Source of the DNA: Pseudomonadota bacterium
GTDB taxonomy: Bacteria > Pseudomonadota > Gammaproteobacteria > Burkholderiales > Burkholderiaceae_F
Length of the DNA stretch: 62,738 bases
Reading direction: 5' to 3'
Assembly: GCA_021838715.1 (NCBI GenBank)
Contig: JAKCCX010000010.1
Coordinates: 1-62,738 of the forward strand
The position numbers were made by a program, and so were the translations under genes. The notes under the pieces were generated by a model. It had not been told where the DNA came from. It was given only the letters and a program-made list of their open reading frames with translations, and did no database searches. Shown here piece by piece: positions 43,270 through 55,688 of the stretch (the first letter of the stretch is position 1; each line of letters begins with the position of its first letter).

Positions 43270-45348
43270 TCAGCGCCGCGTTCCCGGCTCCAGGTCCGAC
43301 AACAGCGTCAGGTCCGTACTCAGATCGAGATCCAGCGACAGCATCGTCGGCATCTGCGTGAGCGGGATGTCGGGTTCGGCGTGCGCCTCGGGCGCCGCCG
43401 GATGTTCGCCGAAGATCGACTCGGGACCGGAATCCACCGGAAGTTCCTCGTCGGCGTTCGGCCACGGCTCGATCGCGGGGGCAAATGCGTGTCCAGGCCC
43501 GGCCGCGGCGCGCTCTGGCGACGCCCCGGTGCCGCCGACGTCTTCGGGTTCGGCGCGGGCAATGGCGGTTTCGGTGCGGCGCGCGGTCGGATGGTGCAGT
43601 TCCACCACCTCGATCCGGTGGCGCGTGGGCTCGGTGAGCGCCTGGTGATCGTCGGCGAGTTCCTCATCGGAGGAGGACGCCGCCGCGGTCCGCTGCGGCG
43701 CGGGTGGCGGGGCGTCTACGGCAGCGGGTGCCGCCAGCGGCACGGATCGTTCCCACGGCGCTTCGCGGCGCGGCGCCGCGGCCTGAACCGGGACCGGCCC
43801 TGCCGGTGCAACCGGCGCCACGGTCACCGGCTTCGTCGGCGCGGTCTGCCCGCCGCTCCAGGGCGATGCCGCGAAGGTGGTCGCTGCCGGCTCCGTCTCC
43901 GGTTCCGGCACGATGGCGTCCCACGACCGTCGCCGACCGTCGCGATCGCCCCGGCGCCGGATTCCCAGCAACACTCCGGCGGCGATCAGCGCGGCGGCGA
44001 TGGCCGCGGCGGCGACCCACGCCAATCCCGACGACCGTTCCTGCGCCGCCAGTTGCGATTGCAGCGCGAATTCGCGGTCGGTCAGTCGGTGCTCGCGCGC
44101 CCGATCGGCGGCGAGTTCGGTCTGCAGGATCCGGATCTGCTGGGTCAGATCGGAGATCTGTTTGCTCATCGCCGCCATGCGATCGGGGGCCGCATCCGGC
44201 GCCGCGTTCCCGATCCCGGCATCGGCCGGGGCGGCGGCGAGCACGAGGCGGTCCTGGTTGCGGAGCGCCTCGGGATGGAGGCCGCGCGCCAGGGCCGGGG
44301 CATGGGATGCCGCCGCTGCGAGCGCACGCGGATGCGCAGGCGTCGAACGGGCATGCGATGCCATGGCGAGGTGCCGGACGTGGTGGACGGGATGCCGGCG
44401 GCCGACGTGGCGGGAGGCTGCGGCATGGCGACGCGGCGGCCGGGACACGGTGGACCCGGCGCCGGAGGGCGCCGTTGCGGCAGCGAGGGCGGCGGACGCA
44501 AGGGCCGGGGATGCGGTCGCGACGGCCGGCGCCGCCGGCATGTCGAGCAGGACGCCGTATTCCCGCTGCAGCGGCGACGTGCAACCGACCGAAACCGCCA
44601 CACGTACCGCCGGTTCGGTGACCGGACGGGGCGTCACGAGGCGAATCTCGGTGCTCCCGCCATCATGCGCGATCAGGATGTCGGCATGGTGGATGACCGG
44701 CGCACCGTCGCCGGAAAGGGCATCGGTGAGGTGCACGCATCGGGGCTGGAGCGTGGCGGCGGCCGACCCCCCAACGGGAATCTGCATCGCCAGCGGCCGC
44801 CCGACCTGTGCGAACACCCGCGGCATGCCCAGGGATAGATCGGGAGGCGGCGGGACCGCTGCAACGTGCACCAAGGTGGCCGACGCCGCCGGGTTGCGGG
44901 GCGACGTCGGGGGATCCAGCAGCACGGTGAATTCGCGCCGGACGGGCTCCGCGCATCCGGCTTCGACGATCAGATGGACCAGCGGTTCATTGACCGGGTA
45001 GCGGCTCTCGATTTCGAGCGCCCGATCCGCTCCCCGGCCCTCGATACGCACCTGCGTACCGGAAAGGGCCGAGATTGTCGGCAGCGGGTCGTCGGGGTCG
45101 TTGATCAGGCGCAGGCATTCCGGCGTGAGTTCCACGTCCGCCTCGGCGAGCACCGGAATGCGAAGGCGCAGCGGCTCCCCGAGCGCGCTCCGTACCTGGG
45201 GATTGCCGAACCCGAAGGCGAATGCCGGGGGCGCGCCGCCGGCCAATGCGATGGCCACGGCGATGGCAGCCGTGACCGCGAATCGCCGCGCACTCCGTCG
45301 GGACAGCGCGGGCCGGGACGAACCGGGTTGAAGGAGATATGAGGTCAT
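43270..45348 (-). CDS. FimV-like protein with duplicated periplasmic domain
   Basis: 692 residues. A signal segment ends around PPAFAFGFG, then a FimV N-terminal domain starts with [21 protein letters not shown] second, related copy starts near residue 170 with [13 protein letters not shown]. Each copy holds two cysteines in matching places ([19 protein letters not shown] and [19 protein letters not shown]). A short coiled coil ([19 protein letters not shown]), one membrane helix ([18 protein letters not shown]) and an acidic cytoplasmic tail follow. No LysM motif or C-terminal TPR is seen. FimV links cell poles to type IV pili; here only the fold is supported. Confidence 0.75.
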   Translation of the reverse strand: MTSYLLQPGSSRPALSRRSARRFAVTAAIAVAIALAGGAPPAFAFGFGNPQVRSALGEPLRLRIPVLAEADVELTPECLRLINDPDDPLPTISALSGTQVRIEGRGADRALEIESRYPVNEPLVHLIVEAGCAEPVRREFTVLLDPPTSPRNPAASATLVHVAAVPPPPDLSLGMPRVFAQVGRPLAMQIPVGGSAAATLQPRCVHLTDALSGDGAPVIHHADILIAHDGGSTEIRLVTPRPVTEPAVRVAVSVGCTSPLQREYGVLLDMPAAPAVATASPALASAALAAATAPSGAGSTVSRPPRRHAAASRHVGRRHPVHHVRHLAMASHARSTPAHPRALAAAASHAPALARGLHPEALRNQDRLVLAAAPADAGIGNAAPDAAPDRMAAMSKQISDLTQQIRILQTELAADRAREHRLTDREFALQSQLAAQERSSGLAWVAAAAIAAALIAAGVLLGIRRRGDRDGRRRSWDAIVPEPETEPAATTFAASPWSGGQTAPTKPVTVAPVAPAGPVPVQAAAPRREAPWERSVPLAAPAAVDAPPPAPQRTAAASSSDEELADDHQALTEPTRHRIEVVELHHPTARRTETAIARAEPEDVGGTGASPERAAAGPGHAFAPAIEPWPNADEELPVDSGPESIFGEHPAAPEAHAEPDIPLTQMPTMLSLDLDLSTDLTLLSDLEPGTRR

Positions 45349-45552
45349 TCTGCCGTTTTGCCGTCCCCTGCCGGACGATTCCGGACGGCCGAATCCGGCG
45401 GATCGCAGGGGTGGACGGATGATGACGCGAAAGGGGGATGCCGCATGGCGCGAATACCTGCCCGGAATCCGGTCAATTGCGCGGCCAATTGCAGCAAAGC
45501 GGCGGCAAAGCGCCCACGACCCCGGCGCCCCCGCCGCGTCGATCCTGCAATG

Positions 45553-46539
<987 letters not shown>

Positions 46540-46674
46540 TTATCGAAACCGTTGCAGCCCGGACGGAGATCCGGCCCCCGCGCTCCTCCGCGCCCGATAT
46601 CGCTCGATCGCGCGGGACCGGACATCCGTCCGGACGGATCCGATATGGCCCCGATGATCGGCAGGCGGCTTCCC

Positions 46675-46680
46675 TATAAT
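46675..46680 (+). promoter_or_regulatory. Consensus -10 six bases before the ftsK start
   Basis: A perfect TATAAT ends six bases before ATG 46687, so transcription would start on or next to the A of the start codon. No -35 match is visible at 46652-46657 (cgatga) and there is no ribosome-binding site, so ftsK may be translated from a leaderless message. Confidence 0.5.
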
Positions 46681-46686
46681 CCCGCC

Positions 46687-49029
46687 ATGGCGGAGCCGAT
46701 TGCCGATGGTCTGAACGAGGTCCCCGTGCGGGCGCGGGCGCAACCGCGTGCCACCGCACGGGCGTCTGCCGCTTCGGCGGCGCCCGAGCGCGGTGCCCGC
46801 CTGCTCGCCGAGACACGCTGGATCGTCGCGGCGCTCGCCGTGCTGGCACTGGGCACGGCGCTTCTCTCCTATCACCGCAGCGATCCCGGCTTCACCCATC
46901 TGTCGGGCGGTTCGCATATCGCCAACTGGGAAGGGGCGGCCGGGGCGTGGGTGGCCGATCTGCTCTTTTTCCTCTTCGGTTTTTCGGCATTTTTCTGGGT
47001 GGTTTTTGCCGCGGAGTGGGTGTGGCGCGGATTTGCGCGCCTGCATCGCAACCCCTCCCACCCGGCGTTGCCGCTGTGGGTGCGCGGGCCGGGTTTCGCC
47101 GTGCTGATGCTGGCGGCGACGGCGCTCGAATCGCTCCGCCTGCCGCGGGCCGGCGCCGTGCTGCCGGGATCCGCCGGCGGGGTGCTGGGGTCGTCCCTGG
47201 CGCCGTGGGTCGAGCGGGCGCTGGGCGCGACCGGCGCCACGGTTGCGCTGATCGTGCTGTGCGCGCTGGGCGCGAGCCTCGGCTTCGGGTTCTCCTGGCT
47301 CGCGGTCGCGGAGCGCGTGGGCGGCGCCATGGAGTCCGTCGTCGCCCGTGCGCGGATGCGGCGCGAGGAAAGCGAGGATCGGACGATCGGTGTCGCGGCG
47401 TCGGAAGAGCGTGCGGCGATGCTCGCCGCCCAACGCGATCAGGCGCCGGAGCACGAACCGGTGCACATCGAACGGCAGCCGGAACACGCGCCGATCTCGG
47501 AACGCAAGCAGCAGGAGCGCCAGGTGCCGCTGTTCGCGGAAGCGGCCGCGGCCGGCGGCCTGCCGACGCTCGACCTGCTGGACGAAGCCGACGGCGGGCC
47601 GGAGGCGGTCGCCACCGAAACCCTGGAGTTCACGTCGCGCCTGATCGAGAAGAAGCTCAAGGATTTCGGAGTCCAGGTCACCGTGGTTGCGGCCTATCCC
47701 GGTCCGGTCATCACGCGCTATGAAATCGAGCCCGCGACCGGCGTGAAGGGGGCTCAGATCGTCAACCTCGCCAAGGATCTCGCCCGCGCGCTGTCGCTGG
47801 TGTCGATCCGGGTCGTCGAGACCATTCCGGGCAAGAACCTGATGGGCCTGGAGCTGCCGAATCAGCGCCGCCAGGTGGTGCGTCTGGCGGAGATCCTCGG
47901 CTCGGCGGCCTACGCGGAAAGCCATTCTCCGGTGGCGCTGGGCCTGGGCAAGGACATCGCCGGCAAGCCGGTGGTGGTCGACCTCGCGCGCATGCCGCAT
48001 CTGCTGGTGGCCGGCACGACTGGATCAGGAAAGTCGGTGGGGATCAACGCGATGATCCTCTCGATCCTGTACAAATCGGATCCGGCCAAGGTGCGGCTGC
48101 TGCTGATCGATCCGAAAATGCTCGAAATGTCGGCCTACGAGGGAATCCCGCATCTGCTCGCCCCGGTGGTGACGGACATGCGCGAGGCGGGCCACGCGCT
48201 CAACTGGTGTGTGGCGGAGATGGATCGCCGCTACCGTCTGATGAGCAAGCTCGGCGTGCGCAGTCTGGCCAGCTACAACCAGAAGGTGGCGGAGGCGCGC
48301 GACCGCGGCGAGCCCATCCCGCACCCGTTTGCCGATCCCGCCGAGGCGCAGGCGCTCGAGCCGCTGCCGGTGATCGTGGTGGTGATCGACGAACTGGCCG
48401 ACCTGATGATGGTCACCGGCAAGAAGGTCGAGGAGCTGATCGCGCGCATCGCCCAGAAGGCGCGTGCGGCGGGGATGCACCTGATCCTTGCGACCCAGCG
48501 TCCCTCGGTCGACGTCATCACCGGGCTGATCAAGGCGAACATTCCCACGCGCATCTCGTTCCAGGTGTCGAGCCGGGTGGATTCGCGGACCATCCTCGAC
48601 CAGATGGGCGCGGAGTCGCTGCTGGGGCAGGGCGACATGCTGTATCTGCCCGCCGGCGCCGGCATTCCCGCGCGGGTGCATGGCGCCTTCGTGTCGGACG
48701 AGGAAGTGCATCGCGTCGCCGAGTCGTTGCGCAGGCAGGGTGCGCCGGTGTACGTCGAGGGTCTGCTCGAAGCGCCGGATGCCGCCGCCGAGACGACCGC
48801 CGACGCCGCCGGCGGTGGCGCCGAAAGCGACCCGCTCTACGACCAGGCGGTGGAGATCGTGCTCAAGCAGCGGCGCGCATCGATCTCCCTGGTACAGCGC
48901 CATCTCCGCATCGGCTACAACCGGGCGGCGCGGCTGCTGGAGGAGATGGAGCGGGCGGGCATGGTTTCAAGCATGCAGGCCAACGGCAATCGCGAGATTC
49001 TCGTGCCGAATCGGGAGGGAACCGAATGA
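46687..49029 (+). CDS. ftsK: DNA translocase FtsK
   Basis: 780 residues. Four N-terminal membrane helices (about 45-215), a linker of ~90 residues rich in Glu/Gln/Arg, then the RecA-like motor: alpha/beta domain with Walker A GTTGSGKS (about 443-450) and Walker [15 protein letters not shown] (about 565). The C-terminal winged-helix gamma domain (about 715-775, [20 protein letters not shown]) reads KOPS sequences. It moves DNA at the septum and activates XerCD. An upstream in-frame extension of several hundred codons crosses trxB and is not real. Its stop overlaps lolA. Confidence 0.96.
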   Translation: MAEPIADGLNEVPVRARAQPRATARASAASAAPERGARLLAETRWIVAALAVLALGTALLSYHRSDPGFTHLSGGSHIANWEGAAGAWVADLLFFLFGFSAFFWVVFAAEWVWRGFARLHRNPSHPALPLWVRGPGFAVLMLAATALESLRLPRAGAVLPGSAGGVLGSSLAPWVERALGATGATVALIVLCALGASLGFGFSWLAVAERVGGAMESVVARARMRREESEDRTIGVAASEERAAMLAAQRDQAPEHEPVHIERQPEHAPISERKQQERQVPLFAEAAAAGGLPTLDLLDEADGGPEAVATETLEFTSRLIEKKLKDFGVQVTVVAAYPGPVITRYEIEPATGVKGAQIVNLAKDLARALSLVSIRVVETIPGKNLMGLELPNQRRQVVRLAEILGSAAYAESHSPVALGLGKDIAGKPVVVDLARMPHLLVAGTTGSGKSVGINAMILSILYKSDPAKVRLLLIDPKMLEMSAYEGIPHLLAPVVTDMREAGHALNWCVAEMDRRYRLMSKLGVRSLASYNQKVAEARDRGEPIPHPFADPAEAQALEPLPVIVVVIDELADLMMVTGKKVEELIARIAQKARAAGMHLILATQRPSVDVITGLIKANIPTRISFQVSSRVDSRTILDQMGAESLLGQGDMLYLPAGAGIPARVHGAFVSDEEVHRVAESLRRQGAPVYVEGLLEAPDAAAETTADAAGGGAESDPLYDQAVEIVLKQRRASISLVQRHLRIGYNRAARLLEEMERAGMVSSMQANGNREILVPNREGTE

Positions 49030-49676
49030 AGCAGTGGTGGCGGCTCCTCGCCGTGTTCTGCGCGATCAACGTCCTGGCGGCGGGCGCCGACGCGGCGCCG
49101 ATCGACGAACTGCATGCGTTCCTGGCGCATACCGCATCGATGCGCGGCGACTTCACCCAGCGCAATCCGTCGGCGGGCGGAGGCCGGTCGCCGGCAAAGC
49201 ACCTGGCGGCTCCCAGTGAAACCCGTGGCACGTTTTCGTTTCAGCGGCCGGGGAAATTCCGCTGGGTGGTGCAGCAACCCTACGCACAGCTCATCGTCAG
49301 CGATGGCCGCACCCTCTACCTCTACGATGAAGACCTGGAACAGGTGACGAAGAAGACGCTGGCCGGCTCCTTGCCCGCATCGCCCGCATCGATCCTGTTC
49401 GGTTCCAACGATTTCGAACATGATTTCGTCGTCACCAATGACGGCGCGGAAAACGGCGTGGCGTGGATCCTCGCGGTTCCCCGGACGAAGGATTCGCCCT
49501 TCGAGCGCATCCGCATCGGCTTTCGCGACGGCGTGCCGGTGGCGATGCGTCTCGAAGACCAGTTCGGGCAGATCACGCAGCTGTCGTTCGATCACATCCA
49601 GCGCAATCCGGCGCTGGATCCGGCGCAGTTCCGGTTCGTTCCCCCCGCCGGCGTCGACGTGCTCGACGATCGATGA
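49026..49676 (+). CDS. lolA: Outer-membrane lipoprotein carrier LolA
   Basis: Periplasmic chaperone that carries lipoproteins from LolCDE to LolB; 216 residues with a signal peptide (cleavage likely after VLAAGADA). [21 protein letters not shown] and [16 protein letters not shown] fit the family. An insert of ~18 residues (Gly/Ser/Pro-rich) lies between the first two conserved strands. The ATG overlaps the ftsK stop and its own stop overlaps rarA. Confidence 0.95.
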   Translation: MKQWWRLLAVFCAINVLAAGADAAPIDELHAFLAHTASMRGDFTQRNPSAGGGRSPAKHLAAPSETRGTFSFQRPGKFRWVVQQPYAQLIVSDGRTLYLYDEDLEQVTKKTLAGSLPASPASILFGSNDFEHDFVVTNDGAENGVAWILAVPRTKDSPFERIRIGFRDGVPVAMRLEDQFGQITQLSFDHIQRNPALDPAQFRFVPPAGVDVLDDR

Positions 49677-51046
49677 GCGACCTGTTCTCTTCGTCGGCGG
49701 ACCAACCGGCATCGCCGGAACGGGCCGGCGCGGGACGCAAGCCGGTGCCGCCCGCCGCCGTGCCGCTGGCCGAGGCCATGCGGCCGGCGCGCATCGACGA
49801 CGTCGTCGGACAGCGGCACCTGCTCGGTGCCGGCAAGCCGCTGCGGATGGCGTTCGAATCGGGGCATCCGCATTCGATGATCCTCTGGGGGCCGCCGGGC
49901 GTCGGCAAGACCACGCTGGCGCGCCTGATGGCCGGCGCCTTCGGCCTGGACTTCATCGCGATCTCGGCCGTTCTGGGCGGGGTGAAGGACATTCGCGACG
50001 CCGTCGAACGCGCCACCGCCACGCGGGCGCGCACCGGTCTGCCCACGGTGGTGTTCGTCGACGAAGTGCATCGCTTCAACAAGGCGCAGCAGGATGCGTT
50101 CCTGCCGCACGTGGAGTCGGGGCTGTTCGTGTTCATCGGTGCCACCACCGAGAACCCCTCGTTCGAAGTGGTGGGCGCGCTGCTGTCGCGCGCGGTGGTC
50201 TATGTGCTGGAGCCGCTGTCGGAAGCGGATCTGCTGCAGTTGCTGGAATCCGCGCGCGCCCGGTTCCTGCCGCAGGTCGAGATCGGCGATGACGCCCGTC
50301 GAATGCTGGTGGAAGCGGCCGACGGCGACGGCCGACGTCTGCTGCAGGCGCTGGAGATCACCGCCAACGCCGCGGCGCAGGCCGGACGCCCCGTCGACGT
50401 GGCGTTCCTGCGCGAGGCGCTGCCGGCGACCCTGCGGCGGTTCGACAAGGGCGGCGAGAATTTCTACGATCAGATTTCCGCGCTGCACAAGTCGGTGCGC
50501 GGCTCGGATCCGGACGCCGCGCTCTACTGGATGGCGCGCATGCTCGACGGCGGCGTGGATCCGCTGTACGTCGCGCGGCGCGCGATCCGCATGGCGTCGG
50601 AGGACATCGGCCTTGCCGACCCGCGCGCCCTCCAGCTCGCGCTCGAAGCCGCGCAGGCCTTCGAGCGCCTGGGATCCCCCGAAGGCGAACTCGCGCTCGC
50701 GCAGGCGATCGTCTATCTGGCGATGGCGCCCAAGTCCAATGCCGTGTATCGCGCCCTGGGTGAGGTCCGGCGCTTTGTCGCGACCGACGGCACCCGCCCC
50801 GTTCCCATGCACCTGCGCAATGCGCCGACCCGGCTCATGAAGGATCTGGGCTATGGAACCGGCTATCGCTACGCGCACGACGAGGAGGGGGCCTTCGCCG
50901 CCGGCGAAACCTACCTGCCCGAAGGCGTTCCCCCGCAGCAGTGGTACCGCCCGACTGATCGCGGACTGGAACAGCGGATCGGCGAGCGCCTGGCGGAACT
51001 GCGCGCGCGCAACCTGCGGGCTGCGAAGCCGCCCGGCGGGTCATAG
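49673..51046 (+). CDS. rarA: Replication-associated recombination protein A (AAA+ ATPase)
   Basis: 457 residues. Walker A LWGPPGVGKT (71-80), Walker B VVFVDEVHRFNKAQQDAFLP and GATTENPSFEV mark the clamp-loader-like AAA+ module. The C-terminal tetramerisation region has SVRGSDPDAALYWMARML and PKSNAVYRA. RarA (MgsA) acts at stalled forks. The ATG overlaps the lolA stop. Member of the conserved ftsK-lolA-rarA-serS run. Confidence 0.96.
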   Translation: MSDLFSSSADQPASPERAGAGRKPVPPAAVPLAEAMRPARIDDVVGQRHLLGAGKPLRMAFESGHPHSMILWGPPGVGKTTLARLMAGAFGLDFIAISAVLGGVKDIRDAVERATATRARTGLPTVVFVDEVHRFNKAQQDAFLPHVESGLFVFIGATTENPSFEVVGALLSRAVVYVLEPLSEADLLQLLESARARFLPQVEIGDDARRMLVEAADGDGRRLLQALEITANAAAQAGRPVDVAFLREALPATLRRFDKGGENFYDQISALHKSVRGSDPDAALYWMARMLDGGVDPLYVARRAIRMASEDIGLADPRALQLALEAAQAFERLGSPEGELALAQAIVYLAMAPKSNAVYRALGEVRRFVATDGTRPVPMHLRNAPTRLMKDLGYGTGYRYAHDEEGAFAAGETYLPEGVPPQQWYRPTDRGLEQRIGERLAELRARNLRAAKPPGGS

Positions 51047-51129
51047 TCGAGTCATCGCCATTCATGGGCCATACGCAGTCCATGCGTGGTCCATAATCGG
51101 GGCCGTCCCCTCGCGCCATCCCCCGGTGA

Positions 51130-52488
<1,359 letters not shown>

Positions 52489-52594
52489 GTCACGGCCCGG
52501 TGTCATGTTGGTGTAATGCATGGCGCCGACCATCCCTTTCCTCCTGACCTTATTGTTTGGTCAGGTTTTCTCAACTGCGAACTAGGAGAATTGG

Positions 52595-52888
52595 ATGAAC
52601 GCAGTCAAAATCGCGGCCGCGGCCGTGCTGGCCCTGTTTGCGTTCGGTGTCCAGGCCCATCCGGCGAAGCCGCTTACCGACCGGCAGATCACCGACATCA
52701 TTCAGCACAAGATCAACCACTCCCCCGCGCTCGACGGCGACGTCATCAACGTCGAGACGCACCAGGGTCGGGTTCACCTGACCGGCCAGGTCGATTCGCG
52801 GTTCGAACGCCACGTCGCCAAGCGGATCGCAATGAAGGTCCCCGGCGTGAAGAGCGTGAAGCTCGATCTGGGCATCGTCAACGACTGA
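52595..52888 (+). CDS. Small secreted BON-domain protein
   Basis: 97 residues. A signal peptide (NAVKIAAAAVLALFAFGVQA) is followed by one BON domain: LTDRQITDIIQHKINHS, then a glycine turn in HQGRVHLTGQVDS and VPGVKSVKLDLGIV. BON domains bind membranes or other envelope components, as in OsmY. A good ribosome-binding site (taggagaattgg) precedes the ATG. Expression may be stress-linked, but no specific signal is visible. Confidence 0.82.
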   Translation: MNAVKIAAAAVLALFAFGVQAHPAKPLTDRQITDIIQHKINHSPALDGDVINVETHQGRVHLTGQVDSRFERHVAKRIAMKVPGVKSVKLDLGIVND

Positions 52889-52958
52889 TCGAAGCAATGC
52901 TCGCGTCCTGCCACCGGGCAGGGCGCGTTCGCGACCGCGTGCCGTGATCTTGCCGGAA

Positions 52959-52989
52959 TTGCCCGGAAGATCCGAACTTTTGCTAGACT
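52959..52989 (+). promoter_or_regulatory. Promoter of tRNA-Ser
   Basis: TTGCCC (52959-52964) and TAGACT (52984-52989) are 19 bases apart, and the mature tRNA begins 34 bases after the -10. The spacing is slightly long but the elements are plausible. Confidence 0.4.
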
Positions 52990-53022
52990 CTCCCGTTTCG
53001 ACGCACCGCGCACCAGCAATCC

Positions 53023-53114
<92 letters not shown>

Positions 53115-53346
53115 CAAGCTAGGATTCATGCGGGTTTCGATGGTGGCTTCGATTGAAACCCAACGAAGAACCCATCTCCCCGAAAACCGCTTGAGCCCAC
53201 CATCCCGCCGGCTGAAGATGGGGTTCGTCCGCCGAACTTCCGCGATCCCGCGCATGCAGACGACGGGTACCGGAAAGCCGTGGTGTCCGGCTGCGGACTG
53301 CGCCACAATCTCCGCGCTCCGTTCCCGACATCGCCCGCAACCTCCC

Positions 53347-54273
53347 ATGATTTCCGCGCCGTCATACCCCGACCTCGCCTCCTTCCGTGCCTTCCGGGAC
53401 CGCCTTGCGCTGTCGTGGCCAACCTTCCAGCAGCAGCGTCGGGAAAGGCTGCGCCAGGAGGAGCGAAACGGGACGGCCTCCGAAAAAGTCGCCGAGGACA
53501 TCCTGCAGGACTTCTTCACGGTCGCCCTCGATTGGACGGTCGGCGACCTGAATCATCAGCTCCACTACGCCGACATCGTGCTGACGAATCGGGGTATCAA
53601 GCGGCTTCTGGTCGAGGCGAAGCGTCCCGGATCCCTCAAATTGGACCAACCTTCCCTTGATCGTGCGCTTGAGCAGGCCCATCGCTACGCCGCCGAGCAG
53701 CGCGTGCGCAGCATTGCGGTCAGCGATGGGCTGCTGTTCTACGCCGCCGACATCGTCAATGGCGGATTGGCGCGCCGATCCATCCTGCGCCTGGACGTGC
53801 CGGCGCATTCACTGGATGCTTGGTGGGTCAGCGTCGACGGGATCTACCGCGAACCTTCGCCCCTGGAATCGAGCCCCCACCTCGCCGCGCCGGCTCCGGA
53901 TGCCGACGGTGTGCCGGCTCCGATCGTCCCGGATGACGTTCTGCTCCACCAGAAGTATAAGATCCCGGCCCGGTGTTTCGCCTATGTTGGGGACGCTTCG
54001 AAGCCCGCGACGTGGAAGCTCCCTTGCCGGCTTGCCGATGGTTCCGTCGACGAAGGGCGGCTGAGCGGCGCCATCCGCGCGCTGATCAGCAACTTTCGGG
54101 GCGCCCATGTGACCATCCCCGAATCTGCCGTCGGCGACGTCGCGGTGCGACTCGGGAAGGCCGCCGCGGAAGTCGGGAAGATGCCCGGACAGATTGGGGC
54201 GCCGGCGCAGACCTACCGGGACCTGTACGACACGCTGCACCAGTTGGACAGGCTGCGCGACGTGTTCCCGTAG
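53347..54273 (+). CDS. Stand-alone PD-(D/E)XK nuclease-like protein (type I restriction R-subunit N-terminal fold)
   Basis: 308 residues from ATG 53347. The nuclease core E50-D76-E90-x-K92 is visible (VAEDILQDFF, HYADIVLTNRGIKR and LLVEAKRPG). This layout resembles HSDR_N domains of type I restriction R subunits, but no helicase motor follows and no modification or specificity gene is nearby. The C-terminal ~120 residues (KYKIPARCFAYVGD, GAIRALISNFRGAHV) match nothing I know. The open frame continues upstream through the tRNA, but that part is tRNA sequence. Possibly a defence or housekeeping nuclease; function not established. Confidence 0.72.
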   Translation: MISAPSYPDLASFRAFRDRLALSWPTFQQQRRERLRQEERNGTASEKVAEDILQDFFTVALDWTVGDLNHQLHYADIVLTNRGIKRLLVEAKRPGSLKLDQPSLDRALEQAHRYAAEQRVRSIAVSDGLLFYAADIVNGGLARRSILRLDVPAHSLDAWWVSVDGIYREPSPLESSPHLAAPAPDADGVPAPIVPDDVLLHQKYKIPARCFAYVGDASKPATWKLPCRLADGSVDEGRLSGAIRALISNFRGAHVTIPESAVGDVAVRLGKAAAEVGKMPGQIGAPAQTYRDLYDTLHQLDRLRDVFP

Positions 54274-54290
54274 AGCCGTCGCCCGAATGC

Positions 54291-54844
54291 TCAGCGCCCG
54301 TCGCGCCGCAATACGCTGGCCAGGAACATCGCACCCAGGATGACGACGACGGCCGCGGGGAGCGCCGCGATTCCGCGGACGATGCCGCCGAAGAGCGCGC
54401 CGCCCAGGAATGCCGCGAGCAACCACCCCAGCAGGTCGAGCGTCAGGAGGGCGGCGTAGAGGCTGATGACCGCGGCCAGTACCGCGTCGTGCCGCCCAAT
54501 ACGCCACGCAATGCCGACAAACCCGAGCGCCAGCGCGTACGCAACCACCGCCACTCCCAAAGCTTTTCCACCAGTGCGCTGTCCTGGGCCTTGGCCCGGT
54601 TCTCCGCTCGAGCAGCGAAGTACGCCATTGCGCGCGCTGCCGCCGGCGTCGGCACAACCTCCGACCGAACGAGGTAGAGGCGCGCTCCAACGAAGAGCGG
54701 GGCGGCTGTCGTGAGCGCGAACCACCAGTCCGCGGAAAGCGCCCCCTGGTAGAGCTCGATTCCCACGAGCAGCGCGGTGCCGACGAGACCCCCGAGAACC
54801 CACCCACGCGCGCGGCGCATGCGTTCCGGCTGCGAGTGGGACAC
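54291..54844 (-). pseudogene. Membrane protein gene with a one-base frameshift
   Basis: Two reading frames join into one hydrophobic protein. The first, from GTG 54844 (or ATG 54820, MRRARGWVLGGLVG), carries two membrane helices and a polar stretch ending SALVEK. The second picks up as ALGVAVVAYALALGFVGIAW with three further helices and ends FLASVLRRDGR at 54291. The switch is at about 54560-54569 (gaaaagctttggg on the minus strand) and needs a -1 step. Either a base was lost or an A-AAG slip makes the full product of about 184 residues. No family recognised. Confidence 0.55.
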
Positions 54845-54985
54845 GGTCGCGAATGTGAACCGGCGAATGCTGTCCTGGTCGGATGCGTGCTCTGGGGAGA
54901 GTCGGCTTTCCGGATGTGAAAAATGGCACCGTTTCGCGCTCGTGCGACGGCGCGACACGCGGAATGCCGATGCGTACCCACGGGG

Positions 54986-54991
54986 TAAAAT
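54986..54991 (+). promoter_or_regulatory. -10 element of the Unstab_antitox/ParE operon
   Basis: TAAAAT lies 29 bases before the antitoxin ATG. No clear -35 is seen. Confidence 0.4.
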
Positions 54992-55020
54992 GCTTCGTCC
55001 AGCACCACGGAGCAGCCACC

Positions 55021-55251
55021 ATGTCCGCCATACTTGCCGAACTGGAGCAACAAGCTCGCGCGCTTCCTCCTGAAGAGCGCGCACGTCTTGCGGAGATGCT
55101 TCTCGAGTCCCTTCGTGACACGTCGCTGTCCGAAATCGAGAACGAGTGGGAAAAAGAAATTGCGCGGCGCGTGGCCGCGTATGAAAGTGGCGAGGGACAG
55201 ATTCACCCTGCGGAGGACGTGTTCGCCGAAGCAAGGCGCATCGCCCAGTGA
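55021..55251 (+). CDS. Type II antitoxin, addiction-module component family
   Basis: 76 residues: MSAILAELEQQARALPPEER, then RLAEMLLESL and a C-terminal amphipathic helix. This matches the small unstable antitoxin family (Unstab_antitox) that is found with ParE-like toxins. An in-frame upstream extension is not needed. Its stop overlaps the toxin GTG (GTGA), so the two are translated together. The helix after LSEIENEWEKEIARRV probably wraps the toxin. Confidence 0.82.
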   Translation: MSAILAELEQQARALPPEERARLAEMLLESLRDTSLSEIENEWEKEIARRVAAYESGEGQIHPAEDVFAEARRIAQ

Positions 55252-55550
55252 AGCGAGCGCGGTTTGTTCCGGAGTCGCGGCGGGAGTTCCTGGCGGAGGT
55301 CGCGTACTACAACAAGGCACAGCCAGACCTCGGTGCTCGCTTTGCTAGCGCTGTCGAGGAGGCTGCCGCAAGAGCTCTTGCCTTTCCGCTCGCCGGCACC
55401 CCAGCCATCGCGGGTACTCGTCGCGTTATCTTGAAAGATTTTCCTTTTTCGATTTTCTATCGCCCCGAGGGCGATGGAATCATCATCTTCGCCGTTTCGC
55501 ACCAGGCACGGCGCCCTGGCTATTGGGTCAACCGTACGCCCAACCGCTGA
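55248..55550 (+). CDS. ParE/RelE-family toxin
   Basis: 100 residues with a GTG start. It has the RelE/ParE fold pattern: VPESRREFLAEVAYYNKAQP, a central helix FASAVEEAAARALAFP, then the strand run GTRRVILKDFPFSIFYRPEG and IIIFAVSHQARRPGYW. The C-terminal basic-aromatic ending is typical of ParE-like proteins. It should inhibit growth unless neutralised by the upstream antitoxin. The reading frame is intact. Confidence 0.85.
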   Translation: MKRARFVPESRREFLAEVAYYNKAQPDLGARFASAVEEAAARALAFPLAGTPAIAGTRRVILKDFPFSIFYRPEGDGIIIFAVSHQARRPGYWVNRTPNR

Positions 55551-55591
55551 ACCTGTAGTCGGTTTTTGGTCGATGGCGCGCGGCAATCGGA

Positions 55592-55623
55592 AATTGGTTG
55601 CAACCAATTGATTTTCCAATTGA
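55592..55623. promoter_or_regulatory. 18-base perfect palindrome with an extra half-site
   Basis: aattggttg / caaccaatt (55592-55609) is an exact palindrome without a spacer. The half-site ccaattga recurs at 55604-55611 and 55616-55623. It lies between the convergent toxin gene and the LuxR-type regulator gene. It is AT-rich compared with its surroundings and resembles a protein-binding site more than a terminator. Confidence 0.35.
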
Positions 55624-55688
55624 AAACGGACTGCCAGATAGCCGACGCTGGCGAGCATTACCGACCGGCCATAAGGGAACGCTCGCTG

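Noticed and set aside
53132-53161. Hairpin gggtttc/gaaaccc after tRNA-Ser as an attachment site or terminator
   Set aside because: No T-run, and I could not find the tRNA 3' end repeated downstream. There is no integrase in the window.
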